Source: Kitasatospora azatica KCTC 9699 (GTDB lineage: Bacteria > Actinomycetota > Actinomycetes > Streptomycetales > Streptomycetaceae). From it: a stretch of DNA of 64,000 nt. Shown here in pieces: positions 51,861 to 59,279 of the stretch (position 1 is the stretch's first letter; every line of letters begins with the position of its first letter). The stretch is from NCBI RefSeq assembly GCF_000744785.1, contig NZ_JQMO01000002.1, positions 806,001 to 870,000 of the forward strand. Reading direction: 5' to 3'. The position numbers and the translations under genes were made by a program. The notes beneath the pieces were generated by a model. The model ran no database searches. It saw only the letters and a program-made list of their open reading frames with translations, and had not been told where the DNA came from.

Positions 51861-53195
51861 TCACCGGGTGACCAGGCGTGCGGGGCGGTAGGTGACGAAG
51901 GCCGTGGTTCCGGCGGGCCGGTCGGCGGTCAGAGCCGCAGCGCTGGTGTCGCCCCAGTGCCCGGTGTCGATCCGGTGGACCACGGCGTGCAGGCCGGCGA
52001 GGACCTCGTCGGAGGTGAAGTTGCAGTGGCCCTGGCGGGCGACATAGGCCTGGCGCAGCAGCCCGCCGTCTCCGGCGGCGCGGACGCGGGCCGCGAAGGC
52101 GTTCTCCTGCTCCACGGGGACCAGTTGGTCGGCGGTGGTGTGAATGTCGAGTAGCGGCACGTCTAGGCCCTGGCCCGCGGTGGAGGTCTGCTCCATCCAG
52201 CGGGTCGCAGCCGGGTCGGCCTGGTGGGCAGGGGCGGCATGGAGGGTGGCAAGGTCGTCGTCGAGGTCGAGACCGGCGGCCCGGTAGAGGGCGCGGACCT
52301 CGGCACGGTGGGGTGAACTCGCCAGCAGGGACTTCCAGTTCAGCCCGGCCGTGGAGCCGCTGTCACCGCCGGCGGCCTGCTCGATCGAGTAGCGGCCGGT
52401 GATGATGAAGTTGAGCTGCCCGGCGGCCAGCCAGTCGTACTGCTGCGCCTCCTGGCCGGCCGGGTCGTCGGCGGCCGGCGGGTTCTGGCCCGGGGCCCAG
52501 TCCGGCAGGTTGAGGTAGGCCGCCGCCAGTGCGATGCGGGCGCGGCCCTGCGGTGTCGTCTGCGCGGCCTTGACGGCGTCGGTGAGGGTGGTCGCGGTGG
52601 CGGCCGCCGCGGACTGGCTGGGGTAGTCGGTGAGACTGAGCCGGTCGGCGGGGTCGAGCAGGGTGGCGAGGACGGTCTCGGCGGCGAGCTGGTAGTTGCC
52701 CAGATCGACACCGCCGGCGACCAGTCCGCACAGTCCGAGCGAGCCGGCCACCCGTCCGTGCGAGTCGCGGGCGATCTGAGCGTTGATCAGGCCGCCCATG
52801 GACAGACCGACGGAGATCGTACGGGTGGGGCGGCCGACGGCGGCGGCGAAGGCGTCGATGGTCTGGAACTGGTCGCGTTCCGCGCTGCCGAGGGCCCACC
52901 AGGAGCCGTTCGGGTCGTAGGAGGAGCCGACGAGCGCGTAGCCCTCGGCGAGCAGTGCGGTGGCGGCGGCCGCGCTGGGGGCGTCATCGGCCTGGGTGGG
53001 TCCGAAGCCGTGGCTGTACAGCAGCAGGGTGCCGTTCCAGTCGGCCGGGACGTCGGCGACCCAGGTGGCGCCGTCGGCGAGCGTGCCGGTGCGGTGGACG
53101 GTGGCGGTGTCCGCGTGGGCCGCGACCGCCGGGGCGGCGACGAGGGCGAGAGCGGTGCAGCCGACGGTCAGTCGAAGCGCGAGGCGTGTGCCCAT
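51861..53195 (-). CDS. Secreted alpha/beta-hydrolase
   Basis: 444 residues: signal peptide (LTVGCTALALVAAPAVAAHA), then WNGTLLLYSHGFGPTQADDA (oxyanion region), the nucleophile elbow GLSMGGLINAQIA, an acidic LLDIHTTADQLVPVEQENA, and a late His in ARQGHCNFTSDEVLAG. This is a Ser-Asp-His hydrolase related to prolyl-type peptidases, esterases or DUF-type tannase-like hydrolases; the exact class is not clear. It is preceded by a good minus-strand promoter at 53283-53312. Position next to the hydroxycinnamate genes suggests release of feruloyl or coumaroyl esters outside the cell, which is inference from context only. Confidence 0.75.
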   Translation of the reverse strand: MGTRLALRLTVGCTALALVAAPAVAAHADTATVHRTGTLADGATWVADVPADWNGTLLLYSHGFGPTQADDAPSAAAATALLAEGYALVGSSYDPNGSWWALGSAERDQFQTIDAFAAAVGRPTRTISVGLSMGGLINAQIARDSHGRVAGSLGLCGLVAGGVDLGNYQLAAETVLATLLDPADRLSLTDYPSQSAAAATATTLTDAVKAAQTTPQGRARIALAAAYLNLPDWAPGQNPPAADDPAGQEAQQYDWLAAGQLNFIITGRYSIEQAAGGDSGSTAGLNWKSLLASSPHRAEVRALYRAAGLDLDDDLATLHAAPAHQADPAATRWMEQTSTAGQGLDVPLLDIHTTADQLVPVEQENAFAARVRAAGDGGLLRQAYVARQGHCNFTSDEVLAGLHAVVHRIDTGHWGDTSAAALTADRPAGTTAFVTYRPARLVTR

Positions 53196-53282
53196 GGTGA
53201 GGTGGTCCTTCTCGGAGATGGGTTCGGAAGGAGCTGGGAAAGTGCCTCAGCGGGAGCGCCGGCGCGGGCTGAGGTCCCGATG

Positions 53283-53312
53283 AATGTAGGGCGATTTTTT
53301 GGCGACGGTCAA
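53283..53312 (-). promoter_or_regulatory. Candidate promoter of the secreted hydrolase
   Basis: On the minus strand TTGACC (53312-53307), 18-base spacer, TACATT (53288-53283), about 88 bases before ATG 53195. Confidence 0.55.
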
Positions 53313-53369
53313 GACAGTGCCCAATATCTGCCGATGGTCGTGCCGCGGACCGACATCGCGGGAGAGCCG

Positions 53370-54188
53370 TCAGTGCGCCGGGATCGCGTCCAGGACTCGC
53401 TGGGCCTCCGCCCGCGCGGCGGCGGCGCAGCGCTGGGCCAGGGCATGGAACAGCTCCTCGGCGCGGATCGCCGGCCAGTCGGCGGGCAGGTGCTCCGCGG
53501 GAAGGTGCGGGTCGCGGCGGACCAGCTCGAGCCAGTCGGTGTGCAGCAGCAGTTGCCCGCCCAGCGGGTCGGGACCTCCGGCGCCAGGCTCGCTCCAGCG
53601 GTCCAGGAAGGCGTGGTACTCGGCGGCGATCGCGTCGGTGTCGAAGGCCGACTCCACCACCTGCGCCACGTCCGTCGGCTCCAGCACCGCACCGCGGAAG
53701 ACCCGCACGTGCGCGGCGAGCGAGAGGTCCTCCAGCAGCGCGTTGACGTCCACCACGCCCGGCGCGACCCACAGGCCGCTCTGCAGCGGGCCGAAGCCGC
53801 CCCAGGTCAACCGGGAGCGCAGGTCGTGCCGTTCGCGCCGCCAGGCCTCGGGCAACGAGAAGCCGACCAGCGTCCACTGGCCGTCCCAGTCGCGGTTGAC
53901 CGCGCCGGTGCGCCAGACCCGGTCGTGCCCGTCCCGCAGCACGGCGACCGCCCGGCGGGTCAGCGCGAAGTACATCTTCCGGCCCTGGCGGTGCCGCTCC
54001 AGCAGACCGCGGTTGACCATGCGGGTCAGGGTCGAGCGGACGGCCTCCTCGGTGACGCCGATCCGCGCGAACACGTCGATCACGCAGGCCGAGGACAGGG
54101 CGATCTCCTGGCCGAGCACATGGATGCCGAAGAAGCTGAGCATCAGTGACTGGGGACGCGGGGCGAGATCGGGACTGGTCACGGGCAC
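53370..54188 (-). CDS. PaaX-family repressor
   Basis: 272 residues. The N-terminal winged helix (QSLMLSFFGIHVLGQEIALS, IDVFARIGVTEEAVRSTLTR, MVNRGLLERHRQGRKMYFAL) and the PaaX central and C-terminal domains (GQWTLVGFSLPEAWRRERHD, LRSRLTWGGFGPLQSGLWVA, LFHALAQRCAAAARAEAQRV) are complete. PaaX controls phenylacetate and related CoA-thioester pathways, sensing aryl-CoA. Here it is divergent from the SDR-amidohydrolase-ligase-hydratase operon, so a hydroxycinnamoyl-CoA-type inducer is my inference. GTG 54188 follows GAGAGG; GTG 54182 is an alternative. Confidence 0.85.
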   Translation of the reverse strand: MPVTSPDLAPRPQSLMLSFFGIHVLGQEIALSSACVIDVFARIGVTEEAVRSTLTRMVNRGLLERHRQGRKMYFALTRRAVAVLRDGHDRVWRTGAVNRDWDGQWTLVGFSLPEAWRRERHDLRSRLTWGGFGPLQSGLWVAPGVVDVNALLEDLSLAAHVRVFRGAVLEPTDVAQVVESAFDTDAIAAEYHAFLDRWSEPGAGGPDPLGGQLLLHTDWLELVRRDPHLPAEHLPADWPAIRAEELFHALAQRCAAAARAEAQRVLDAIPAH

Positions 54189-54232
54189 AGCGTAGGACCT
54201 CTCGGCGGCCGGGGTGCGGGTGCGTCCGAATA

Positions 54233-54274
54233 TTAGGCAGTTCCATTGACGGCCGACAGAAATCTGCCTAGGTT
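54233..54274 (+). promoter_or_regulatory. Promoter of the hydroxycinnamate operon with flanking AGGCAG dyad
   Basis: TTGACG (54246-54251), 17-base spacer, TAGGTT (54269-54274). The half sites TTAGGCAG (54233-54240) and CTGCCTAG (54264-54271) form an inverted repeat that brackets the -35 and overlaps the -10, so repressor binding there would block transcription. PaaX is the likely ligand. Confidence 0.6.
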
Positions 54275-54309
54275 GAGCGCACCGACAACCCCAGCCAAGG
54301 AGCAGTCCC

Positions 54310-55212
54310 ATGGATCTGAGCGGCAAGGTCGCCGTCGTCACCGGCAGCGGTCGCGGCCTCGGACTCGCCTACGCCGAGGCCCTGGCCGCCGCGGGCGCGG
54401 CCGTCGTGGTCAACGACGTCGACGCGGACGCGGCGGACGCCGCGGTCAAGGCGATCGAGGCGGCCGGCGGCCGGGCCGTCGCCGAGGTGGCCGCCGTCGG
54501 CACCACCGAGGCCGCCGAGGCCCTGGTCGCCCGCGCCGTCGAGGCCTTCGGGCGGCTGGACGTCATGGTCACCAACGCGGGCGTGCTGCGCGACCGGGTG
54601 CTGTGGAAGATGACCGACGAGGACTTCGACACCGTCGTCCAGGTCCATCTGCGCGGCACCTTCACCTGCGTCCGGGCGGCCGTGGAGCGGATGCGCGAGC
54701 AGGGCGAGGGCGGGCGGATCATCGTCGCCGGCTCCCCCGCCGGCCAACGCGGCAACTTCGGCCAGACCAACTACGCCGCCGCCAAGGCGGGCATCGCCGC
54801 GATGGTCCGCACCTGGGCGATGGAACTGGCCAAGGCCGGCATCACCGCCAACGCCGTGATCCCGGTCGCGGCCACCGCGATGACCAGGACCATCCCCGCC
54901 TTCGCCCCGCACGTCGACGCCCTGGAGCAGCACGGCACCCCACTGCCGGACGCCCTGCGCAAGGGCGAGGGCTTCGGCACCGCGCAGGACGTCGCCCCGC
55001 TGATCGCCTTCCTCGCCTCCGACGCCTCCGCCGGGATCACCGGGCAGTGCATCGGCATCGGCGGTGACAAGCTGGCCTTGTGGTCGCACCCGCAAGAGGT
55101 CTCCGTCGCCTACGCCGACGGCGGCTGGAGCGCGGACGCCATCGCCGCCGCCTGGCCGGTCTCCGTCGGGCGCGTGCCGGAGACCTACGGCATCCCGGCG
55201 CCCCGGATCTGA
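54310..55212 (+). CDS. SDR beta-hydroxyacyl-CoA dehydrogenase-like enzyme
   Basis: 300 residues: TGSGRGLGLAYAEALAAAGA (cofactor motif TGxxxGxG), NAGVLRD, and the catalytic Ser in IIVAGSPAGQ with Tyr-Lys in TNYAAAKAGIAAM. A C-terminal ~45-residue extension (LALWSHPQEVSVAYADGGWS) resembles the multifunctional-enzyme type SDRs acting on acyl-CoA. First gene after the PaaX-controlled promoter. Its expected step is oxidation of the 3-hydroxy-3-aryl-propanoyl-CoA formed by the MaoC hydratase, as CouN-type enzymes do in hydroxycinnamate catabolism. Generic SDR activity cannot be excluded. Confidence 0.82.
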   Translation: MDLSGKVAVVTGSGRGLGLAYAEALAAAGAAVVVNDVDADAADAAVKAIEAAGGRAVAEVAAVGTTEAAEALVARAVEAFGRLDVMVTNAGVLRDRVLWKMTDEDFDTVVQVHLRGTFTCVRAAVERMREQGEGGRIIVAGSPAGQRGNFGQTNYAAAKAGIAAMVRTWAMELAKAGITANAVIPVAATAMTRTIPAFAPHVDALEQHGTPLPDALRKGEGFGTAQDVAPLIAFLASDASAGITGQCIGIGGDKLALWSHPQEVSVAYADGGWSADAIAAAWPVSVGRVPETYGIPAPRI

Positions 55213-55226
55213 AGGGAGTCCGCCCG

Positions 55227-56117
55227 ATGAACGCGATGAACCCGATGAACGTGGACGAACTCGTCGCCATCGACGTGCACACCCACGCCGAGGTGTCCTC
55301 GCGCGGCGAGGGTTCGCTCTCCGAGGAGTTGGACAGCGCCGCCGGGGCGTACTTCAAGGCCGAGCACCGCCGCCCGACCCTCCCGGAGATCGCCGCCCAC
55401 TACCGCGAGCGGCGGATGGCCTGCGTGGTCTTCACCGTGGACGCCGAGGCGGCCACCGGCACCCCGGCCGTCCCCAACGAGGAGGTCGCGCAGGCCGCGC
55501 TGGAGAACCCCGACGTGATCATCCCCTTCGCCAGCGTCGACCCGTACAAGGGGAAGATGGCCGTCCGCCAGATCCGCCGGCTGGTCGAGGAGTTCGGGGT
55601 CAAGGGCTTCAAGTTCCACCCCAACGTCCAGGCATTCCACCCGAACGACCGCCTGGCCTACCCGCTGTACGAGGCCATCGAGGAGGCCGGCGCGATCGCC
55701 GTCTTCCACACGGGCCAGACCGGGATCGGCGCGGGGGCGCCGGGCGGAGGCGGCATCCGGCTGAAGTACTCCAACCCGATGCTGGTCGACGACGTCGCCG
55801 CCGACTTCCCCGGGATGCCGATCATCCTGGCCCATCCCTCGTTCCCCTGGCAGGACGAGGCGTTGGCGGTGGCCACCCACAAGCCACAGGTGTACATCGA
55901 CCTTTCGGGCTGGTCACCGAAGTACTTCCCGCCGCAGCTGGTCCAGTACGCCAACAGCCTGCTCAAGGACAAGGTGCTGTTCGGCTCCGACTACCCGCTG
56001 ATCAGCCCGGACCGCTGGCTCGCCGACTTCGCCCAGCTCCCGATCAAGGACGAGGTCCGTCCGAAGATCCTCAAGGAGAATGCCGCCAGGCTGCTCGGCC
56101 TCGACAAGCAGCAGTGA
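55227..56117 (+). CDS. Amidohydrolase, candidate 4-hydroxyphenyl-beta-ketoacyl-CoA hydrolase
   Basis: 296 residues of the amidohydrolase-2 TIM barrel: DVHTHAE (HxH), VKGFKFHPNVQAFHPNDRL, IAVFHTGQTGIGAGAP, ILAHPSFPW and LFGSDYPLI with the catalytic Asp. In Rhodococcus-type pathways such an enzyme (CouO-like) hydrolyses the 3-keto-3-arylpropanoyl-CoA to 4-hydroxybenzoate and acetyl-CoA instead of thiolysis. The operon context with SDR, ligase and hydratase supports this. I chose ATG 55227, 12 bases after aaggga; the longer frame overlaps the SDR. Confidence 0.78.
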   Translation: MNAMNPMNVDELVAIDVHTHAEVSSRGEGSLSEELDSAAGAYFKAEHRRPTLPEIAAHYRERRMACVVFTVDAEAATGTPAVPNEEVAQAALENPDVIIPFASVDPYKGKMAVRQIRRLVEEFGVKGFKFHPNVQAFHPNDRLAYPLYEAIEEAGAIAVFHTGQTGIGAGAPGGGGIRLKYSNPMLVDDVAADFPGMPIILAHPSFPWQDEALAVATHKPQVYIDLSGWSPKYFPPQLVQYANSLLKDKVLFGSDYPLISPDRWLADFAQLPIKDEVRPKILKENAARLLGLDKQQ

Positions 56118-56139
56118 CGCCAGACAAGGGAGTCCCGCG

Positions 56140-57633
56140 TTGCAGAACCAAGGCATCGGGTCCTGGCCCGCCCGCCGGGCCCGCAAGACCCCGCACCGCA
56201 CCGCCCTGCTCCACGAGGAGCACGCCACCAGCTACGCCGAGCTGCACGACCGGACCACCCGCCTCGCCCACCTGCTGCGCGCACGCGGCGTGCGGCACGG
56301 CGATCGGGTGGCCTTCCTGGGGCCGAACCACCCCGCGTTCCTGGAGGCCCTGTTCGCCGCCGGACAGCTCGGCGCGGTCTTCGTCCCGCTCAACACCCGC
56401 CTCGCCGTGCCTGAGCTGCGCTACCAGCTGCAGGACTCGGGCAGCAGCCTGCTGCTGACGGTGCGTCACTCCAGTGCCGCCGAACTCGGCGGGGATGTCG
56501 AGCTGCTGGAGGCCGAGGGCGAGACGTACGAGGCGCTGCTGGCCGGGGCCTCGGCCGAGCCGCTCGACGTGCCGACCGGTCCGGACGAGCTGTGCATGAT
56601 CATGTACACCTCGGGGACCACCGGCCGCCCCAAAGGCGCCATGCTCACCCATGCCAACATCCTGTGGAACAGCCTCAACGTCCTGGTCGACGTGGACCTT
56701 TCGACCGACGAGGTCACCCTGGTCAGCGCGCCGCTGTTCCACACCGCCGCCCTCAACATGACCTGCCTGCCCACGCTGCTCAAGGGCGGCACGGCCGTGC
56801 TGGAGTCCGCCTTCGACCCCGTCCGCACCCTGGAGCTGATCGAACGCCACCGGATCACCTGCCTGTTCGGCGTCCCCGCGATGTACGACGCGGTGGCCGC
56901 CGAGCCCGGCTGGGCGCAAGCGGACCTCAGCAGCCTGCGCAACCTGCTCTGCGGAGGCGCGCCCGTCCCGGCCCGGACCATCCGTCGCTACCTCGAGCGG
57001 GGACTGGCCTTCGTCCAGGGCTACGGAATGACCGAGGCCTCCCCCGGCGTCCTGCTGCTGGACCGGCACGACGCGCTGACGCACGCCGGTACGGCCGGCG
57101 TACCGCACTTCTTCACGGACGTGCGGCTGCTGAACCCGGCCGGCGATCCGGTCGGGGTGGACGAACCGGGAGAGGTGCTGGTCGCCGGGCCCAATGTCAC
57201 GCCCGGCTACTGGGGCCGTCCCGAGGAGAGTGCCGACGCGTTCAGGGACGGCCACTGGTTCCGCTCCGGCGACATCGCCGCGGTGGACGCCGAGGGCTAC
57301 ATCCGGCTGGTCGACCGGCTGAAGGACATGTTCATCTCCGGCGGCGAGAACGTCTACCCGGCCGAGGTCGAGGACGCCCTGCTGGAGCACCCGGCCGTCG
57401 CCGAGTGCGCCGTCTTCGGTGTCCGCGACGAGAAGTGGGGCGAGGTCGGCCGCGCCGTCGTCGTCCTGCGGCCGGGCGCCGAGGTGGGCATCGAGGAACT
57501 GACCGCCCACCTGGACGGGCGGCTCGCCCGCTACAAGATCCCCAAGTCGGTGCTCTTCGCCGACGCCCTCCCGCGCAGCGGCGCGGGCAAGCTGCTCAAG
57601 GGCCCGCTCCGGGCCACCTACGGGCAGCGCTGA
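56140..57633 (+). CDS. Acyl-CoA ligase, candidate hydroxycinnamoyl-CoA synthetase
   Basis: 497 residues of the ANL family: MYTSGTTGRPKGAML (P-loop), VQGYGMTEASPGVLLLDRHD, GYWGRPEESADAF, FRSGDIAAVD, DRLKDMFISGGENVYPAEVE and the catalytic Lys in PRSGAGKLLKGP. It activates a carboxylate to its CoA thioester with ATP in the cytoplasm, the first step of the pathway. Start TTG 56140, 8 bases after aaggga, 22 bases after the amidohydrolase stop. Context favours p-coumarate/ferulate; other aryl or fatty acids are possible. Confidence 0.85.
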   Translation: MQNQGIGSWPARRARKTPHRTALLHEEHATSYAELHDRTTRLAHLLRARGVRHGDRVAFLGPNHPAFLEALFAAGQLGAVFVPLNTRLAVPELRYQLQDSGSSLLLTVRHSSAAELGGDVELLEAEGETYEALLAGASAEPLDVPTGPDELCMIMYTSGTTGRPKGAMLTHANILWNSLNVLVDVDLSTDEVTLVSAPLFHTAALNMTCLPTLLKGGTAVLESAFDPVRTLELIERHRITCLFGVPAMYDAVAAEPGWAQADLSSLRNLLCGGAPVPARTIRRYLERGLAFVQGYGMTEASPGVLLLDRHDALTHAGTAGVPHFFTDVRLLNPAGDPVGVDEPGEVLVAGPNVTPGYWGRPEESADAFRDGHWFRSGDIAAVDAEGYIRLVDRLKDMFISGGENVYPAEVEDALLEHPAVAECAVFGVRDEKWGEVGRAVVVLRPGAEVGIEELTAHLDGRLARYKIPKSVLFADALPRSGAGKLLKGPLRATYGQR

Positions 57634-57689
57634 CCCCCCTAGGGCGTGTCTTTCGGATCACGCCCTGGACCATTCAGAGAGGCTTCCCC

Positions 57690-58145
57690 ATGTCCCGTAC
57701 CGTCAACGGCATTGCCGAACTGCTCGAGCTCGGCGGCACCGACCTCGGCCGCAGCGAGTGGCTGGAGATCACCCAGGAGCGGGTGAACACCTTCGCCGAC
57801 GCCACCGACGACCACCAGTGGATCCATGTCGACGTCGAGCGGGCGAAGGACGGACCCTTCGGCGGCACCATCGCCCACGGCTACCTGAGCCTCTCGCTGC
57901 TCATCCCGCTGTGGAGCGAACTGCTGGAGGTCCAGGGCATCGGGATGGCCGTCAACTACGGCCTCAACAAGGTCCGTTTCCCCTCCCCCGTCCAGGTCGG
58001 TGCCAAGATCCGCGCCCATGGCGCGATCGCCTCGGTCACCGAGGTCAAGGGCGGCGCGGAGGTGACCGTCGACCTGACCGTCGAGATCGACGGACAGCCC
58101 AAGCCCGCCGTCGTCGCCCAGGCCGTCTACCGTTTCTACGCGTGA
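57690..58145 (+). CDS. MaoC-family (R)-hydratase, candidate hydroxycinnamoyl-CoA hydratase
   Basis: 151 residues of the hot-dog fold. The hydratase-2 motif is intact: FADATDDHQWIHVD with the catalytic Asp and His, then GGTIAHGYLSLSLLIPL. It would add water to the enoyl-CoA formed from the cinnamic side chain, giving the SDR substrate. A good fit for the missing step between ligase and dehydrogenase. The stop overlaps the start of the truncated IclR regulator (GTGA at 58142-58145). Confidence 0.85.
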   Translation: MSRTVNGIAELLELGGTDLGRSEWLEITQERVNTFADATDDHQWIHVDVERAKDGPFGGTIAHGYLSLSLLIPLWSELLEVQGIGMAVNYGLNKVRFPSPVQVGAKIRAHGAIASVTEVKGGAEVTVDLTVEIDGQPKPAVVAQAVYRFYA

Positions 58146-58471
58146 CCGACCAGGCCCCCCGTTCGGCCGCCGACCGGCTGCTCGCCGTGCTGGCGGCCTT
58201 CGGGCACGCCGGCCCCGCGCTGTCGCTGACCGAGATCAGCCGGCGCGCCGGCCTCACCCTGCCGACCACGCACCGCCTCGTCGGGCTGCTGACGGCCTGG
58301 GGTGCGCTCGAGCGTGACCGGGAGGGCGTCTACCACATCGGCCTGCGGCTGTGGGAGCTCGCCAGCAGCGCATCCCCCGGACCCCCCGGGTCGCCGCCCA
58401 TCCGGCGGTCGAGCTCGACTCGTTCGTCTGGGTCTGGATCGGCGATCCGGCGCTGGCCGACGAGAAGCTGA
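58142..58471 (+). pseudogene. IclR-family regulator, N-terminal half only
   Basis: The frame begins at GTG 58142, overlapping the MaoC stop. SAADRLLAVLAAFGHAGPAL, LTEISRRAGLTLPTTHRLVG and YHIGLRLWELAS are the complete IclR helix-turn-helix domain. After LASSASP (about 58378) the frame leaves homology and ends at 58471 while a different frame continues as VanA. The ~170-residue effector domain is missing. Regulators of this family control pca, pob and van genes. A truncated helix-turn-helix may still bind weakly. Confidence 0.8.
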
Positions 58472-59109
58472 TCCCACGCGCCCCGCACCTGGCGGACCCG
58501 AACCTGGTCACCGTCTGCGGCATGGAGCCGATCGACGGCGACTACGGGCTGCTGGTCGACAACCTGATGGACCTCTCCCACGAGACCTACCTGCACGGCG
58601 GCTACATCGGCACCCCGGAGGTCGCCGAGACCCCCATCACCACCGAGGTCGACGAGGGCGCCGGCATCGTCCGGGTCTCCCGCCACATGGCGGACGCCGA
58701 GTGCCCGCCCTTCTACGCCCGTTCGACGGGGATCCAGGGCCGCATCACCCGCCTGCAGGACATCGAGTACTTCGCCCCCTGCCTCTACCTGCTGCACAGC
58801 CGGATCATGCCGGTCGGGCAGGACGCGCCGGTGTTCCGCACCGAGATCACCTACGCCATCACCCCTTCCGCACCCGGCAAGGTCTACGACTTCTGGGCCG
58901 TCTCCCGCGACTTCGCGACGGACGACGACGAAGTCACCGCGTTCCTGCGGGACTTCAACCACCAGGTGGTGATGCAGGACGTCGACGCCCTGAACCTGCT
59001 GCACCGCGCGCTGGACAGCGAGCCGGCCGGCTACCAGGAGCTCAGCATCAACATCGACACCGGCGGCCTCGCCGCCCGCCGCATCCTCGCCAGGCTGGCC
59101 GCCGCATGA
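58378..59109 (+). pseudogene. vanA: Vanillate O-demethylase oxygenase (VanA), Rieske domain deleted
   Basis: About 243 C-terminal residues of VanA: ELDSFVWVWIGDPALADEKL, the Fe-site region DLSHETYLHGGYIGTPEVAE (His ligands), ITRLQDIEYFAPCLYLLHSR and a C-terminal GLAARRILARLAAA. Normal VanA has ~340-350 residues; the N-terminal Rieske domain (CxH...CxxH) is absent. Homology begins at ~58378, where the IclR stub ends in another frame. Without the [2Fe-2S] cluster no electrons reach the iron, so vanillate demethylation is lost unless a second copy exists. The vanA stop overlaps the next start (ATGA at 59106-59109). Confidence 0.85.
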
Positions 59110-59279
59110 CCGGCCCGTCGAGCGGAGCGGTCAACCGCATCGACTGGCAGCCCGGCACCGATCTGCTGCACGGCATCTGCCACTGCGGCGCGCAGCACAC
59201 GGCCGACGATCCGGTCGAGATGTGGGCCTGGCTGCTGGCCCACCCGGAAGGACACCCGAGCGAGGCACCGAGTGACTGA
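59106..59279 (+). CDS. Small Cys/His protein between vanA and vanB
   Basis: 57 residues: MTGPSSGAVNRIDWQPGTDL, LHGICHCGAQHTADDPVEMW, AWLLAHPEGHPS. It is coupled to both neighbours: its ATG overlaps the vanA stop and its end overlaps the vanB start at 59272. The CHC...H pattern (Cys-x-Cys, two or more His) could bind a metal or an Fe-S cluster. I recognise no named family. The tight overlaps argue for a real gene rather than a chance frame, and for a role with the oxygenase. Confidence 0.6.
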   Translation: MTGPSSGAVNRIDWQPGTDLLHGICHCGAQHTADDPVEMWAWLLAHPEGHPSEAPSD

